Source of the DNA: Micromonospora craniellae
GTDB taxonomy: Bacteria > Actinomycetota > Actinomycetes > Mycobacteriales > Micromonosporaceae
DNA: 64,000 nt
Reading direction: 5' to 3'
Assembly (NCBI RefSeq): GCF_014764405.1
Contig: NZ_CP061725.1
Span: 248,001-312,000 of the forward strand
Below are positions 8,323-16,396 of the stretch, one piece after another (position 1 is the stretch's first letter; each line of letters begins with the position of its first letter). The position numbers and the translations under genes are program-made. The notes beneath the pieces were generated by a model, which was given only the letters and a program-made list of their open reading frames with translations, was not told where the DNA came from and made no database searches.

Positions 8323-9501
8323 TCAGCGGAAGGCGGCGTGCCCGGTCAGCACCTGGCCGATGATCAACTGATGGACCTCGGACGTGCCCTCGTAGGTGAG
8401 CACGGACTCCAGGTTCGCCGAGTGCCGGATCACCGGGTAGTCCAGCGTGATACCGGCGGCGCCGAGCAGCGCCCGGCACTCGCGGGCGATGGCGATGGCT
8501 TCCCGGACGCTGTTCAGCTTGCCCAGGCTGATCTGCCGATGGTCCAGCGTGCCAGCATCCTTGAGCGCACCCAGGTGCAGCGCCAGCAGCATTCCCTTGC
8601 CCAGTTCCAGTCCCATGTCCGCGAGTTTGAGCTGGGTCGCCTGGTACGCGGCCAACGGCCGGTCGAAGATCTGCCGGCTACGGGTGTAGTCGACGGTGGT
8701 CTCCAGGCAGTCGTGGGCGGCGCCGAGAGCACCGAAGACGATGCCGAAGCGTGCCTCGTTGAGGCAGGACAGCGGCCCGGACAGCCCGGCGGCCTCGGGC
8801 AGCAGCGCGTCTGCGGGCAACCGGACGTCGTCGAGGACCAGCTCGGAGGTGACCGAGGCGCGCAGCGACTGCTTGCGGGTGATCTCCGGTGCGGTGAACC
8901 CGGGGGTGCCGGCCGGCACGAGGAAGCCACGGACACCCTCATCGGTACGAGCCCACACCACCGCGACGTCCGCGATCGACCCGTTGGTGATCCACATCTT
9001 GGTGCCGTTGAGCAGCCAGTCATCGCCGTCACGGCGGGCCCGGGTCCGCATGCCCGCAGGATCGGAGCCGAAGTCCGGCTCGGTCAGCCCGAAACAGCCG
9101 ATCGCCTCGCCGGCGGCCATCCGGGGCAGCCACCGCTGCTTCTGCTCCTCGGAGCCGAACCGCCAGATCGCGTACATGGCCAGCGAGCCCTGCACCGACA
9201 CCAGCGAGCGCAGGCCCGAGTCGCCCGCCTCCAACTCGAAGCAGGCCAGCCCGTAGGCGGTCGCCGAGGCACCGGCACAACCGTAACCCTCCAGATGCAT
9301 GCCGAGCACCCCGAGTCGGCCCAGCTCCCGGGCCAGCTCCCGGGCCGGCAGCCGCCCTTCCTCGTACCAGCCGGCGATGTGCGGCCGCACCCGCCGGTCG
9401 ACGAAGTCGCGTACGGCGGCGCGCAGTTCCCGGCTCTCGTCATCGATGAGGTGCTCGGTGCCGAGATAGGTGAGCGCGGAGGCGGGGACGGTGAGGGTCA
9501 T
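8323..9501 (-). CDS. Acyl-CoA dehydrogenase, glutaryl-CoA dehydrogenase-like
   Basis: An FAD enzyme of 392 residues that oxidises acyl-CoA thioesters. The middle domain has CFGLTEPDFGSDP and KMWITNGSIADVAVVWA. The C-terminal domain carries TYEGTSEVHQLIIGQ, where the Glu corresponds to the catalytic base of glutaryl-CoA dehydrogenase. The N-terminus (DESRELRAAVRDFVDRRVRP) is also GCDH-like. Its ATG overlaps the stop of the upstream hydroxyacid dehydrogenase (ATGA), so the two are co-translated. Physiological substrate could be glutaryl-CoA or another short dicarboxyl/branched acyl-CoA. Confidence 0.88.
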   Translation of the reverse strand: MTLTVPASALTYLGTEHLIDDESRELRAAVRDFVDRRVRPHIAGWYEEGRLPARELARELGRLGVLGMHLEGYGCAGASATAYGLACFELEAGDSGLRSLVSVQGSLAMYAIWRFGSEEQKQRWLPRMAAGEAIGCFGLTEPDFGSDPAGMRTRARRDGDDWLLNGTKMWITNGSIADVAVVWARTDEGVRGFLVPAGTPGFTAPEITRKQSLRASVTSELVLDDVRLPADALLPEAAGLSGPLSCLNEARFGIVFGALGAAHDCLETTVDYTRSRQIFDRPLAAYQATQLKLADMGLELGKGMLLALHLGALKDAGTLDHRQISLGKLNSVREAIAIARECRALLGAAGITLDYPVIRHSANLESVLTYEGTSEVHQLIIGQVLTGHAAFR

Positions 9502-10445
9502 CGAGTTCCTTCCGGGAGCAGGTACGCGAGCACGCCACGCGCCACGGCGATCGCCATGGCGTCCAGCGCGTCGTGGGTCATCGCCGCCATGTGCGGAGTG
9601 GCCAGGGCCCGGGGATGGTGCAGCAGCGGGTCGGTGAGGGCGGGCGGCTCAGGCGCGAAGACGTCCACCGCGTACCCGCGCAGCCGCCCGGCGTCGAGGG
9701 CGGCGAGCACCGCGGCGGCGTCCACCACACCGGCCCGGGCCGTGTTGACCAGCAACGCGTCGGGACGCATCCGGGCCAACGCGGCGGCGCCGATCAGCCC
9801 GCTGGTCGCGGGAGTCTGTGGCACGTGCAGGCTGACCACGTCCGACTCGGACAGCAGCCGATCCATCTCGACCAGCCGCACCCCTGGTGGTGGTTCGACT
9901 GCGGCGACGTCGTGCGCGAGGACGGTCATACCGAGACCTCGGGCGCGGGCGGCGACGCCCCGGCCGATCGCGCCGCATCCGATCAGGCCGAGGGTCCGCC
10001 CGGCGAGCATGGCGCCGGTCAGCTCGGCCGCGACCACCGCCGACGGCAGTGAGCGACCGGTCGGGAACTCGCCTTGCGCCAGTGCCGCGACAGCCCTGGG
10101 TAGCTGCCGGGACAGGGTGAGCGCGGCCAGGATCACGAACCCGGCGACGGACTCGGCGTTGGCGCCGGGCGTACTGACCACCGGGATGCCGAGCCGGGCG
10201 GCGGCCTCCAGGTCGATGCCGTCGAGACCGGCGCCGTGCCGGCCGACGACCTTGAGCCGGGGTGCCGCCGCCAGCATGTCGGCGGTCACCGAAGAAGAGC
10301 GCACCAACAGGGCGTCGGCGGTGGCCAGCGAATCGGCCAGGGTCGCCAGGTCCGTGGCATGCGCGACGTGTACCTCGCCGGCCGCGCGCAGCAGGTCCAG
10401 CCCGGCGGTGGCGATCGGTTCGGTGAGGAGGATCCGTGGTGTCAT
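9498..10445 (-). CDS. D-2-hydroxyacid dehydrogenase (phosphoglycerate dehydrogenase-like)
   Basis: NAD-dependent 2-hydroxyacid dehydrogenase of 315 residues. It has the Rossmann motif LGLIGCGAIGRGVAARA, the conserved VNTARAGVVD and DVFAPEPP segments, and the catalytic His in ATPHMAAMT. The GRHGAGLDGIDL segment contributes substrate binding. It lacks the ACT/ASB domains of long SerA, so serine synthesis is unlikely; 2-ketoacid reduction within the catabolic operon is more plausible. ATG chosen at MTPRILLTEP; two short in-frame upstream starts exist. It lies between the aldehyde dehydrogenase remnant and the acyl-CoA dehydrogenase. Confidence 0.88.
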   Translation of the reverse strand: MTPRILLTEPIATAGLDLLRAAGEVHVAHATDLATLADSLATADALLVRSSSVTADMLAAAPRLKVVGRHGAGLDGIDLEAAARLGIPVVSTPGANAESVAGFVILAALTLSRQLPRAVAALAQGEFPTGRSLPSAVVAAELTGAMLAGRTLGLIGCGAIGRGVAARARGLGMTVLAHDVAAVEPPPGVRLVEMDRLLSESDVVSLHVPQTPATSGLIGAAALARMRPDALLVNTARAGVVDAAAVLAALDAGRLRGYAVDVFAPEPPALTDPLLHHPRALATPHMAAMTHDALDAMAIAVARGVLAYLLPEGTR

Positions 10446-10450
10446 GGCGC

Positions 10451-10893
10451 TCACCATCCCGTATAGCAGGTGACCGGCACGGTGTAGAAGTCCCGGGCGT
10501 AACCGCCCTGCTCCCGCGGGCCGTGGTTGGATGCCCCGGTGCCGCCGAACGGCAGGTGCAGTTCGGTGCCGGCGGTGGGCAGGTTCACGGTGACGATGCC
10601 GGCCCGCGCGTCGCGCTTGAACCGTTCCGCCGCAGCCAACGACGTGGTGACGATTCCGGCGGAGAGCCCGTACGCGGTGTCGTTGGCCACGGCGATCGCC
10701 TCGTCCAGATCCTCGACCCGGATGACGCAGCTCACCGGGCCGAAGATCTCCTCCCGGGCCACCCGCATCTCGTTGCCCGCCCCGGCGAGCAGGGTGGGCC
10801 GCATGAACTGCTTGTCCTGTCCGGGAGCAGCAGGCCGGTACGCCACATGTGCGTCCACCGCCGAAGCGGCCTGGCGCAGATGATCAGCGGGTG
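10451..10893 (-). pseudogene. Aldehyde dehydrogenase C-terminal remnant
   Basis: Only the last ~145 residues of an NAD(P)-dependent aldehyde dehydrogenase remain: MRPTLLAGAGNEMRVAREE, EIFGPVSCVIRVEDLDEA and LPFGGTGASNHGPREQGG are all C-terminal family motifs. The catalytic Cys and the entire N-terminal cofactor domain are missing. Similarity breaks off almost exactly at the stop codon of the upstream XRE gene, so a deletion or insertion joined the two. An open frame continues into the XRE gene but is unrelated shadow sequence. The family resembles alpha-ketoglutaric semialdehyde dehydrogenases. Confidence 0.8.
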
Positions 10894-12056
10894 AGGCCGA
10901 CCAGGGTGGCCAGGCGCGCCACACCCGCCGGGGCCGGTCGTCGCCGGGCGATCTCGGCCAGGAGGGTACGCGTCGACGGCCGCACCCGGACCTCGGCCGG
11001 CGCCACGCTGTCCGCGCCGACCAGCATCCGTCCCGCCCCGGCCAGGTCACCGGCCGACAGGTACGCCCGCGCCACGTCCACCAGGTAGGCGCCCCGGTAC
11101 TCCGGCGACAGGCTCCGCCACCCGTCCCGCCGGATCACCGCGTCATGCCGAGCGACCGCCTCCACCGGGTCACCCTGCTCGGCCGCCACCACCACCCGCG
11201 CCATCTCCACGGGCAGGGGCCCGAAGCACGTACGCCGCGCGTCGTCTGCGGCCCCGAGCCGGTCGGCGCACTCACCGGCGCGATCCAGCAGGTGTGCCGC
11301 CTGGCGGGCCTCGTCGCAGGCCGACGCGGCCAGGGCGGCCTGGACCAGCAGCGTCCCACCCACCGACAGGTCCGCTTCCGACCGTTCAGGCGCGAGTCGA
11401 TCGGCGGCGGCGAGAGTCACCGCCAGCGCCAACCGCTCACGCCCGCCAGTCCGCAACGCCGCTGCGGTCGCGATCGCGGCCGTACCCGCCAACACCCGAT
11501 CGCCGCCGGCCACCGTCACCGCACGGTCGGCGGCCAGCCAGGCCAGGTCGGCCTCGCCCAGCTTGACCAGCACCGACGAAGCAACCCGGTAGACCTGCAC
11601 CAGCACCTCCACCGGCACCGGATCAGGCAGTCCCCGCGTCGCGTCGAGCAACCCGGGCAGTGCGCGGACCACCTGCGGATACCGGGCATGCTGGTACGTC
11701 AGCCAGGCGTGCCCGACGTGCCGACGGAGATCGGCCAGCACCACCGGACGAACCGGCACTGGTCCGTTGCCGTACCGGGCCAGGGCTGCCCGCACCTCAT
11801 CCAGCCCGTCCAACGCTCCCCCACCGGTCGGCGTCGACGACGCCTGCCCGACCAACACCCCAGGATCCACCCGCAGCACCTCGGCGATCGCCTGGATCAC
11901 CGAGAACTTGTCCAACTGACGGGCACCCCGCTCGACCTTGTCCACCCAGCTCTTCGACTTCCCGAGCCGGTCGGCGAGCGCCTGCTGCGTCAGCCGCCGC
12001 CGCGCCCGCCACTGCGCCACCCGCCGACCGATCGGCACCTCACCCCTGCCGGTCAC
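10884..12056 (-). CDS. XRE-family regulator with C-terminal helical repeat domain
   Basis: 390 residues. The N-terminal HTH_3 domain covers about 10-70 (RRLTQQALADRLGKSKSWVDK, VERGARQLDKFSVIQ). The remainder is an Ala/Leu-rich helical region resembling TPR arrays (EADLAWLAADRAVTVAGGD, AYLSAGDLAGAGRMLVGAD), an architecture common in actinomycete regulators that may bind peptides or respond to signals. Start overlaps the end of the small upstream gene by 17 bp. Its stop lies at the break point of the aldehyde dehydrogenase remnant, so it may have arrived by rearrangement. Confidence 0.85.
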   Translation of the reverse strand: MTGRGEVPIGRRVAQWRARRRLTQQALADRLGKSKSWVDKVERGARQLDKFSVIQAIAEVLRVDPGVLVGQASSTPTGGGALDGLDEVRAALARYGNGPVPVRPVVLADLRRHVGHAWLTYQHARYPQVVRALPGLLDATRGLPDPVPVEVLVQVYRVASSVLVKLGEADLAWLAADRAVTVAGGDRVLAGTAAIATAAALRTGGRERLALAVTLAAADRLAPERSEADLSVGGTLLVQAALAASACDEARQAAHLLDRAGECADRLGAADDARRTCFGPLPVEMARVVVAAEQGDPVEAVARHDAVIRRDGWRSLSPEYRGAYLVDVARAYLSAGDLAGAGRMLVGADSVAPAEVRVRPSTRTLLAEIARRRPAPAGVARLATLVGLTR

Positions 12057-12207
12057 GCCGCCACCGCCGGTCCGGCACCACCCGCGTGACGTCCTCCACG
12101 GGTACGCGCTCCGCCTCGGCCTGCGCCAGCAGCCGACGCCTGGCCGCCTCCCGTTCAGCCGCCTGGATCTGCTCGCCCCGACTCCCCGACGTTCCTTCGC
12201 CCTGCAT
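12040..12207 (-). CDS. Small charged protein coupled to the XRE regulator
   Basis: A 55-residue Arg/Glu/Ala-rich protein (EQIQAAEREAARRRLLAQ) predicted to be a single long helix. ATG chosen because GGAGGGG lies 4-5 nt upstream. It overlaps the XRE start by 17 bp, implying translational coupling and a shared role, for example as a partner of the regulator. Family not recognised. Confidence 0.6.
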   Translation of the reverse strand: MQGEGTSGSRGEQIQAAEREAARRRLLAQAEAERVPVEDVTRVVPDRRWRRDRQG

Positions 12208-12443
12208 TGCCCCTCCGTTCGCAGAGGCGGTGATCCGCTCTGAGGAGGGCATCACCGCCGACAGATGTCAGCGATCAGTGGGCAGGTGCCAGAACAACCG
12301 ATCGCCACGGCGAGGCTTCCACTACGCAAGGTGCCCACCCAGGTGCGGAAAGTGCGATCTGAGTAGCTGGTCAGAATGAGTGGGACGCGTCGCACCGCAG
12401 GTGACCATGATCTGACGACGAAGACTCGGACGGGGTGTACCAG

Positions 12444-13682
12444 TTAGCGCGAGCAGCCCATCATCTCTGCCAGTTCAGTCAACTCATGCGTCATTGCTCG
12501 ACGACGGCCAGCCACGATCTGCTCCACGATGTCTCTCGCATATCGCTGCTGCCGCAGCCAAGTCGGCGACATGTCTCGCAAGTGCGTCAACACTGTGGTC
12601 GCTTTGCCATAGCGCCGCAGGTGCGTGTACGCCCACGCCACGTCCAAGCGATGGCGCCGCCAAGCTGACCTGCTGATGGTCGGAGCTGGGGGAACCTTTT
12701 CGGACAGCTTCAATACACGCTCTGCCTCACCGGCCACTGCCGCTGCCTCGACCCGCTGCATCTGCACCTTGGCGGTGTCGAAGCCACCCACCAACATCAG
12801 TTGATCGGCAGGCGGCACCCGCTCTCCGATCCGGACGGCAGCAGCACCCGCAGCGTCGATCAGATCGGTCACCTCGTCCGGCCGGTTGTCACGGGCACAT
12901 GCGGCGGCGGCACCCAAGAGGAGCCACCCCCAGGCCGCCAACTCACCGGGAGTCGCCCGAGAGAACTGCGGTTCCACCTCGTCGGCCGTTGCGATCGCGA
13001 GCCGGGCCGCCTCGCCGATCCTGCCCTGGCGCATCAATAACCAAGTAACCGTTTGGATGACGGTAGCCGCGACGACACGATTACCCGACCGCTGCGCGGA
13101 GTCCAGGGCCCCCGACAAAGCCGTCTGTGCCAGGTCCTCGGCCCGCAACTGGATCAGTAGCCCTCCGGCCAACCGCTGAGTACGAGCGAACAGGTCATTG
13201 GCCGCGACCAACTCTTCGTCGGTCGCCAGGCCGACTGCCGCTCGCGCGTTCATCAACAATGGAGGCAGCGCTCTCAGCGCGACGGCATAGTCGCCAGCGT
13301 TGACGACGCGATCAGCAACATGAAGGTGGGCGCGTAGCGTGTCGAGTCCAGGCGGATCAGTCGTGGGCCCCACCACCGGAGCGCCGGCAAGGCCCCGAAC
13401 CGGAGCGATCGCACGACGGATCTCTGCCAGAGACAACGGCTGGTGATCCGGCTCGCGCCGAGCAGCGGCCCCCGAGGCGTCTCCAATCAGCGCTGACGTG
13501 GGCACTCGCAGGGCGCGCGCGAGTGCGTGCAGAGTTTCGAGTCGGGCAGTACCCCGGCTACCCTGCTCCAGCTTGCGGATGACCTCGATGCTGACGCCGG
13601 ACCGCTCGGCAAGCTGCTCCTGGGTGAGCGTGGACTCCCGCCGGATCCGCGCCAGACGCTCACCGACAGTCGGACTGCTCAT
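12444..13682 (-). CDS. XRE-family regulator with TPR-like domain
   Basis: 412 residues with the same architecture as the regulator downstream. The HTH lies at about 8-65 (LARIRRESTLTQEQLAERSG, VSIEVIRKLEQGSRGTARL). The helical tail contains repeats such as GDYAVALRALPPLLMNARAAV and ARLAIATADEVEPQFSRATP. Codon use is somewhat less GC-biased at third positions than in the neighbours, hinting at recent acquisition. The 235-bp gap to the preceding small gene has no gene. Confidence 0.85.
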   Translation of the reverse strand: MSSPTVGERLARIRRESTLTQEQLAERSGVSIEVIRKLEQGSRGTARLETLHALARALRVPTSALIGDASGAAARREPDHQPLSLAEIRRAIAPVRGLAGAPVVGPTTDPPGLDTLRAHLHVADRVVNAGDYAVALRALPPLLMNARAAVGLATDEELVAANDLFARTQRLAGGLLIQLRAEDLAQTALSGALDSAQRSGNRVVAATVIQTVTWLLMRQGRIGEAARLAIATADEVEPQFSRATPGELAAWGWLLLGAAAACARDNRPDEVTDLIDAAGAAAVRIGERVPPADQLMLVGGFDTAKVQMQRVEAAAVAGEAERVLKLSEKVPPAPTISRSAWRRHRLDVAWAYTHLRRYGKATTVLTHLRDMSPTWLRQQRYARDIVEQIVAGRRRAMTHELTELAEMMGCSR

Positions 13683-13854
13683 GGGAGTCTCCGATCGAGA
13701 TCCGCGTGTAGAACGGCGTCAACCTGAGGTGCCGGTTGCCTCTTCGGACGGTACACCTCGATTCCGACAGTGGGACGCCACGATCGCCTCGGAAGCAAAG
13801 CCAAAAACCGTCACCTATAGGCGCGACGCATGTGGTCTACTCGGCGATCGTGAA

Positions 13855-13907
13855 CGTGGCAGTGTAGCTGTTCGACACGCCGGGTCGGGAACAGTTGCAC
13901 TGCCACG
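13855..13907. repeat. 53-bp dispersed imperfect palindrome, copy 1
   Basis: Outer arms CGTGGCAGTG / CACTGCCACG and inner arms GCTGTTC / GAACAG(T) make a cruciform-capable element around GACACGCC. The inverted copy at 63302-63354 has 45 of 53 identical bases. It sits in the 356-bp gap 13683-14038, where I see no gene. Confidence 0.75.
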
Positions 13908-14038
13908 AAAAGGGGTCGACGATGACTCGGCACCGGTGCGGGCGAGGCGCAACGAGGGAAGCCGAGGGCAGCGACGGGACCGGTCGTAGGCTCCCCGGGT
14001 CGCGCCGCCGGACGGCGCGCCAGATCGGGAGGAAGTCC

Positions 14039-14350
14039 GTGGCGAGGAACCCGCACGAACCCGGCGAGGTCTCAGCTGTCTCCGGTGTCGAGGTGCCACC
14101 GGAGGGCGGGCGCAGAAGCCGGATCCTGATCCTCGGAGCCGTGACGACCGTGCTGGCGGTGGCGGCGGGCCTGACCGTGTGGTTCAGCCGCCCGGCACCG
14201 GAGACGGACGACACCTCGGGCGGCCCACCTCGTTCGGTACCCGTCCGATTCGACCCGAGCCAGCAGTTGCTCCGCCTCGGCTATCTGCCTGGCCCCATCG
14301 CCTGCGTTCCGCAGCTCGGCGTCGATATAGGCGGCGGATCTGGGCTGTGA
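14039..14350 (+). CDS. Short membrane-anchored hypothetical protein, probably truncated
   Basis: 103 residues from a GTG preceded by GGGAGGAAG. It has one membrane segment at about 32-50 (LILGAVTTVLAVAAGLTVWF) after a polar N-terminus, and an extracellular stub. From about residue 73 (SQQLLRLGYLPGPIACVPQ) the frame runs antisense to an AYIDAELRNAG-type gene fragment on the other strand, so the native C-terminus is probably lost. It ends 31 bp before the insertion sequence's direct repeat. Confidence 0.45.
   Translation: MARNPHEPGEVSAVSGVEVPPEGGRRSRILILGAVTTVLAVAAGLTVWFSRPAPETDDTSGGPPRSVPVRFDPSQQLLRLGYLPGPIACVPQLGVDIGGGSGL
14299..14335 (-). repeat. Gene-fragment inverted repeat, left copy
   Basis: On the minus strand this encodes AAYIDAELRNAG. 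Nearly the same ~36 bp occurs in the opposite orientation just beyond the insertion sequence (16256-16291), encoding ADYIDAELRNAG. The two copies face away from the IS and look like fragments of one gene family. Confidence 0.6.
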
Positions 14351-14381
14351 GCTGGGCAAACAGCGGTGGGCCCGGTGACGG

Positions 14382-14397
14382 GGCGTGTCACTAGGCG
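14382..14397 (+). repeat. IS flanking direct repeat, left
   Basis: GGCGTGTCACTAGGCG occurs identically at 16184-16199. It is best read as the target-site duplication of the insertion between the copies. Long duplications are known for IS1634-family elements. Confidence 0.75.
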
Positions 14398-16183
14398 GCT
14401 GTGTTGTCGCAGGTCAGGCGGTTGCGGGTGTGGCGTCGAAGATCCGGGGCGGCTCGGCGATCTTCAGCTTGGTGAGCAGGGCCTTCTGGGGTTGGGACAG
14501 CTCGGTGCGCTGGGCGAACGTGCCGGCGGGGCCGGTGAACACGCCCAGGTGCAGCCGGTCGATCTCGGTGCGGATCGCGGTCCAGGTGCGGCCGGTCTCG
14601 GTCTCGGCGACCCGGATCAGCAGCAGGGCCAGCCAGCAGAGCAGGATGTGAGCGCGGATGCGGTCCTCGCGGCGGTGGAACACCGGGCGCAGGTCGAGGG
14701 TGGTCTTCATGTCGCGCCAGCCGCGTTCGACTTCGAGGAGCTGCTTGTAGCCCAGGGCGATGTCCTCGGCCGACAGTGTCGGGTCGGAGCAGCGCAGCAG
14801 GTACTTGCCGTCCAGGCGCTGTTCGGCCTTGACCTTGGCCTGGTCGAGGCGCAGCAGGCCCTTGGGGGTGACGCGCAGGAACCGGTTCAGGCCGGGCTTG
14901 GTGGAGATCACGCCGCGTAGCTCGGCGCGTTTGGTGGCCGGCAGCCGGTCGGTGTCGTCGATCAGGTCCGTGAGCTGGGCGATCAGCCGTTGGCGGACAG
15001 CGGCGTCCCGGTCGGCGGCCTCGGGGTTGTAGCAGATGACGAACCGGTCGTCGGTGTCGATGTTGACTTCCTTGACCTGCAGGTTCTCCGCGACGGTGGC
15101 GTAGCGGCCCTGCCGGGCGAGCGCAGCGTCGGCTTCGCTGGTGCCGGCACGCAGCTTCTCACCCAGGATGTAGTGCCCGCCGCCCTGTTGCAGGAAGCGG
15201 CGGTTCTCGGCGGAGGCGAAGCCGCGGTCGGCGACCCAGACGACGCGAGCCAGGCTCCACTCGCGCATGTCGGTCTTGACCTGCCGGATCAGGGCGGAGT
15301 CGCTGGTGTTGCCGGGCCAGCACCACACCCGCACGGGAATGCCGGTGCGGGTGACGGCCATCCCGACCACGACCTGGGGCAGGTCGTCGCGGGAGTCCTT
15401 GCTCTTGCCATGGGTGCGGAACCCTGCCTGCTTGACCGCCGCCGGATCGTCCTCGGCCACGACCCGGCCCTGCTGGTCACGCCACAGCGGTTCGTCGGCC
15501 TCATCGAGTTCGAAGTAGGTGCTGGTGGTGTCGAAGAACAACAGGTCGACCTCAAGGTTGAGCAGGTCGGCGATCTGGTCGTAGACCCCGCGGGTCAACG
15601 CGGGCTCGACCTCGATCAACTGGTCCATCGCCCGGTAGCAGGTGTCGTCGGTGACGTGCGGCAGGTCGGGCAGGTACACGTCCTGGCAGACCCAGTCGGC
15701 GGCGGCCAGCTTGCTCGACGGGGCCAGGGCCCGGTTGGCGACCAGCGCGAACAGCACCCGTTCGACGTCGACCTCCCGGCGGGACGAGCCGACCAGCGGC
15801 CGCAGGACGGTGTCGATGCGCAGCCGGCGCCACAACCCGTCGAGCAGCCACGCCCCGCCCAGCGAACGGGACTCCACAAACGACAGGCCGGCCGGCGCGG
15901 CCGCGGCCAGGGCGTCGGCCGGGGCGAGCAACCGCGACAACGCGTCGACCAAGCGGCGGATACCGGCCACGTCGAGCTGGTCTTCGCGGCCGAACGAGTA
16001 CAACACCCGGGTCTTGGACGCCTTCGCGGCCGGGTCCCACTCGTTGTGAGCCAGTTGCAGGTAGCGGATCGTCTGCCCGTCGCGGGTCTTGCGGGTCGAC
16101 GCTTTCACGTACACGAGGCACGACCGTACACCGACTATGAGACCAGCAACAGATCAGCAGCTCAACAAAGTTATCCACAGGCA
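14398..16183 (-). mobile_element. IS1634-family (IS4 superfamily) insertion sequence
   Basis: A 1.79-kb element bounded by a 16-bp direct repeat and carrying a single intact transposase. Terminal inverted repeats are weak; only CTGTG near each end matches clearly. It interrupts or accompanies a scrambled region with inverted gene fragments on both sides. The intact transposase and identical duplications suggest recent insertion. Confidence 0.8.
14414..16114 (-). CDS. IS1634-family transposase
   Basis: 566-residue DDE transposase. The DDE residues are visible as LLFFDTTSTYFELDE (first Asp), VVWVADRGFASAENRRF (second Asp) and YKQLLEVERGWRDMKTTLDL (the Y-x2-Glu region of the IS4 superfamily, third acidic residue). 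The insertion domain between the second and third residue is long, as in IS1634/IS1549. The frame is complete with an N-terminus MYVKASTRKTRDGQTIRYLQL typical of the family, so the element is probably active. Confidence 0.93.
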   Translation of the reverse strand: MYVKASTRKTRDGQTIRYLQLAHNEWDPAAKASKTRVLYSFGREDQLDVAGIRRLVDALSRLLAPADALAAAAPAGLSFVESRSLGGAWLLDGLWRRLRIDTVLRPLVGSSRREVDVERVLFALVANRALAPSSKLAAADWVCQDVYLPDLPHVTDDTCYRAMDQLIEVEPALTRGVYDQIADLLNLEVDLLFFDTTSTYFELDEADEPLWRDQQGRVVAEDDPAAVKQAGFRTHGKSKDSRDDLPQVVVGMAVTRTGIPVRVWCWPGNTSDSALIRQVKTDMREWSLARVVWVADRGFASAENRRFLQQGGGHYILGEKLRAGTSEADAALARQGRYATVAENLQVKEVNIDTDDRFVICYNPEAADRDAAVRQRLIAQLTDLIDDTDRLPATKRAELRGVISTKPGLNRFLRVTPKGLLRLDQAKVKAEQRLDGKYLLRCSDPTLSAEDIALGYKQLLEVERGWRDMKTTLDLRPVFHRREDRIRAHILLCWLALLLIRVAETETGRTWTAIRTEIDRLHLGVFTGPAGTFAQRTELSQPQKALLTKLKIAEPPRIFDATPATA

Positions 16184-16199
16184 GGCGTGTCACTAGGCG
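16184..16199 (+). repeat. IS flanking direct repeat, right
   Basis: Identical to the 16 bp at 14382-14397; marks the right boundary of the insertion sequence. Confidence 0.75.
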
Positions 16200-16254
16200 T
16201 TTTCGCCGTTCCCGCCAGGCCGCAACGCCCTGAACTGCACCTTCACACCGCGAC

Positions 16255-16347
16255 GCCGACTATATCGACGCTGAGCTGCGGAACGCAGGCATCGACGTCG
16301 CCAATTACACCGCCGGGCCGGAGGTTCACCGCCTCGATCTTTACTGA
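16255..16347 (+). pseudogene. 3'-terminal gene fragment beyond the IS
   Basis: A 30-codon tail, from ADYIDAELRNAGIDVANY through TAGPEVHRLDLY to a stop, with no start of its own. Its first ~36 bp are an inverted copy of the sequence at 14299-14335. It therefore looks like the end of a gene whose 5' part was lost in the rearrangement that involved the insertion sequence. Confidence 0.55.
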
Positions 16348-16396
16348 TCACGGGACCACCGACGACCCGCACCGGTGGCAAAAGACCACCGGCCGG

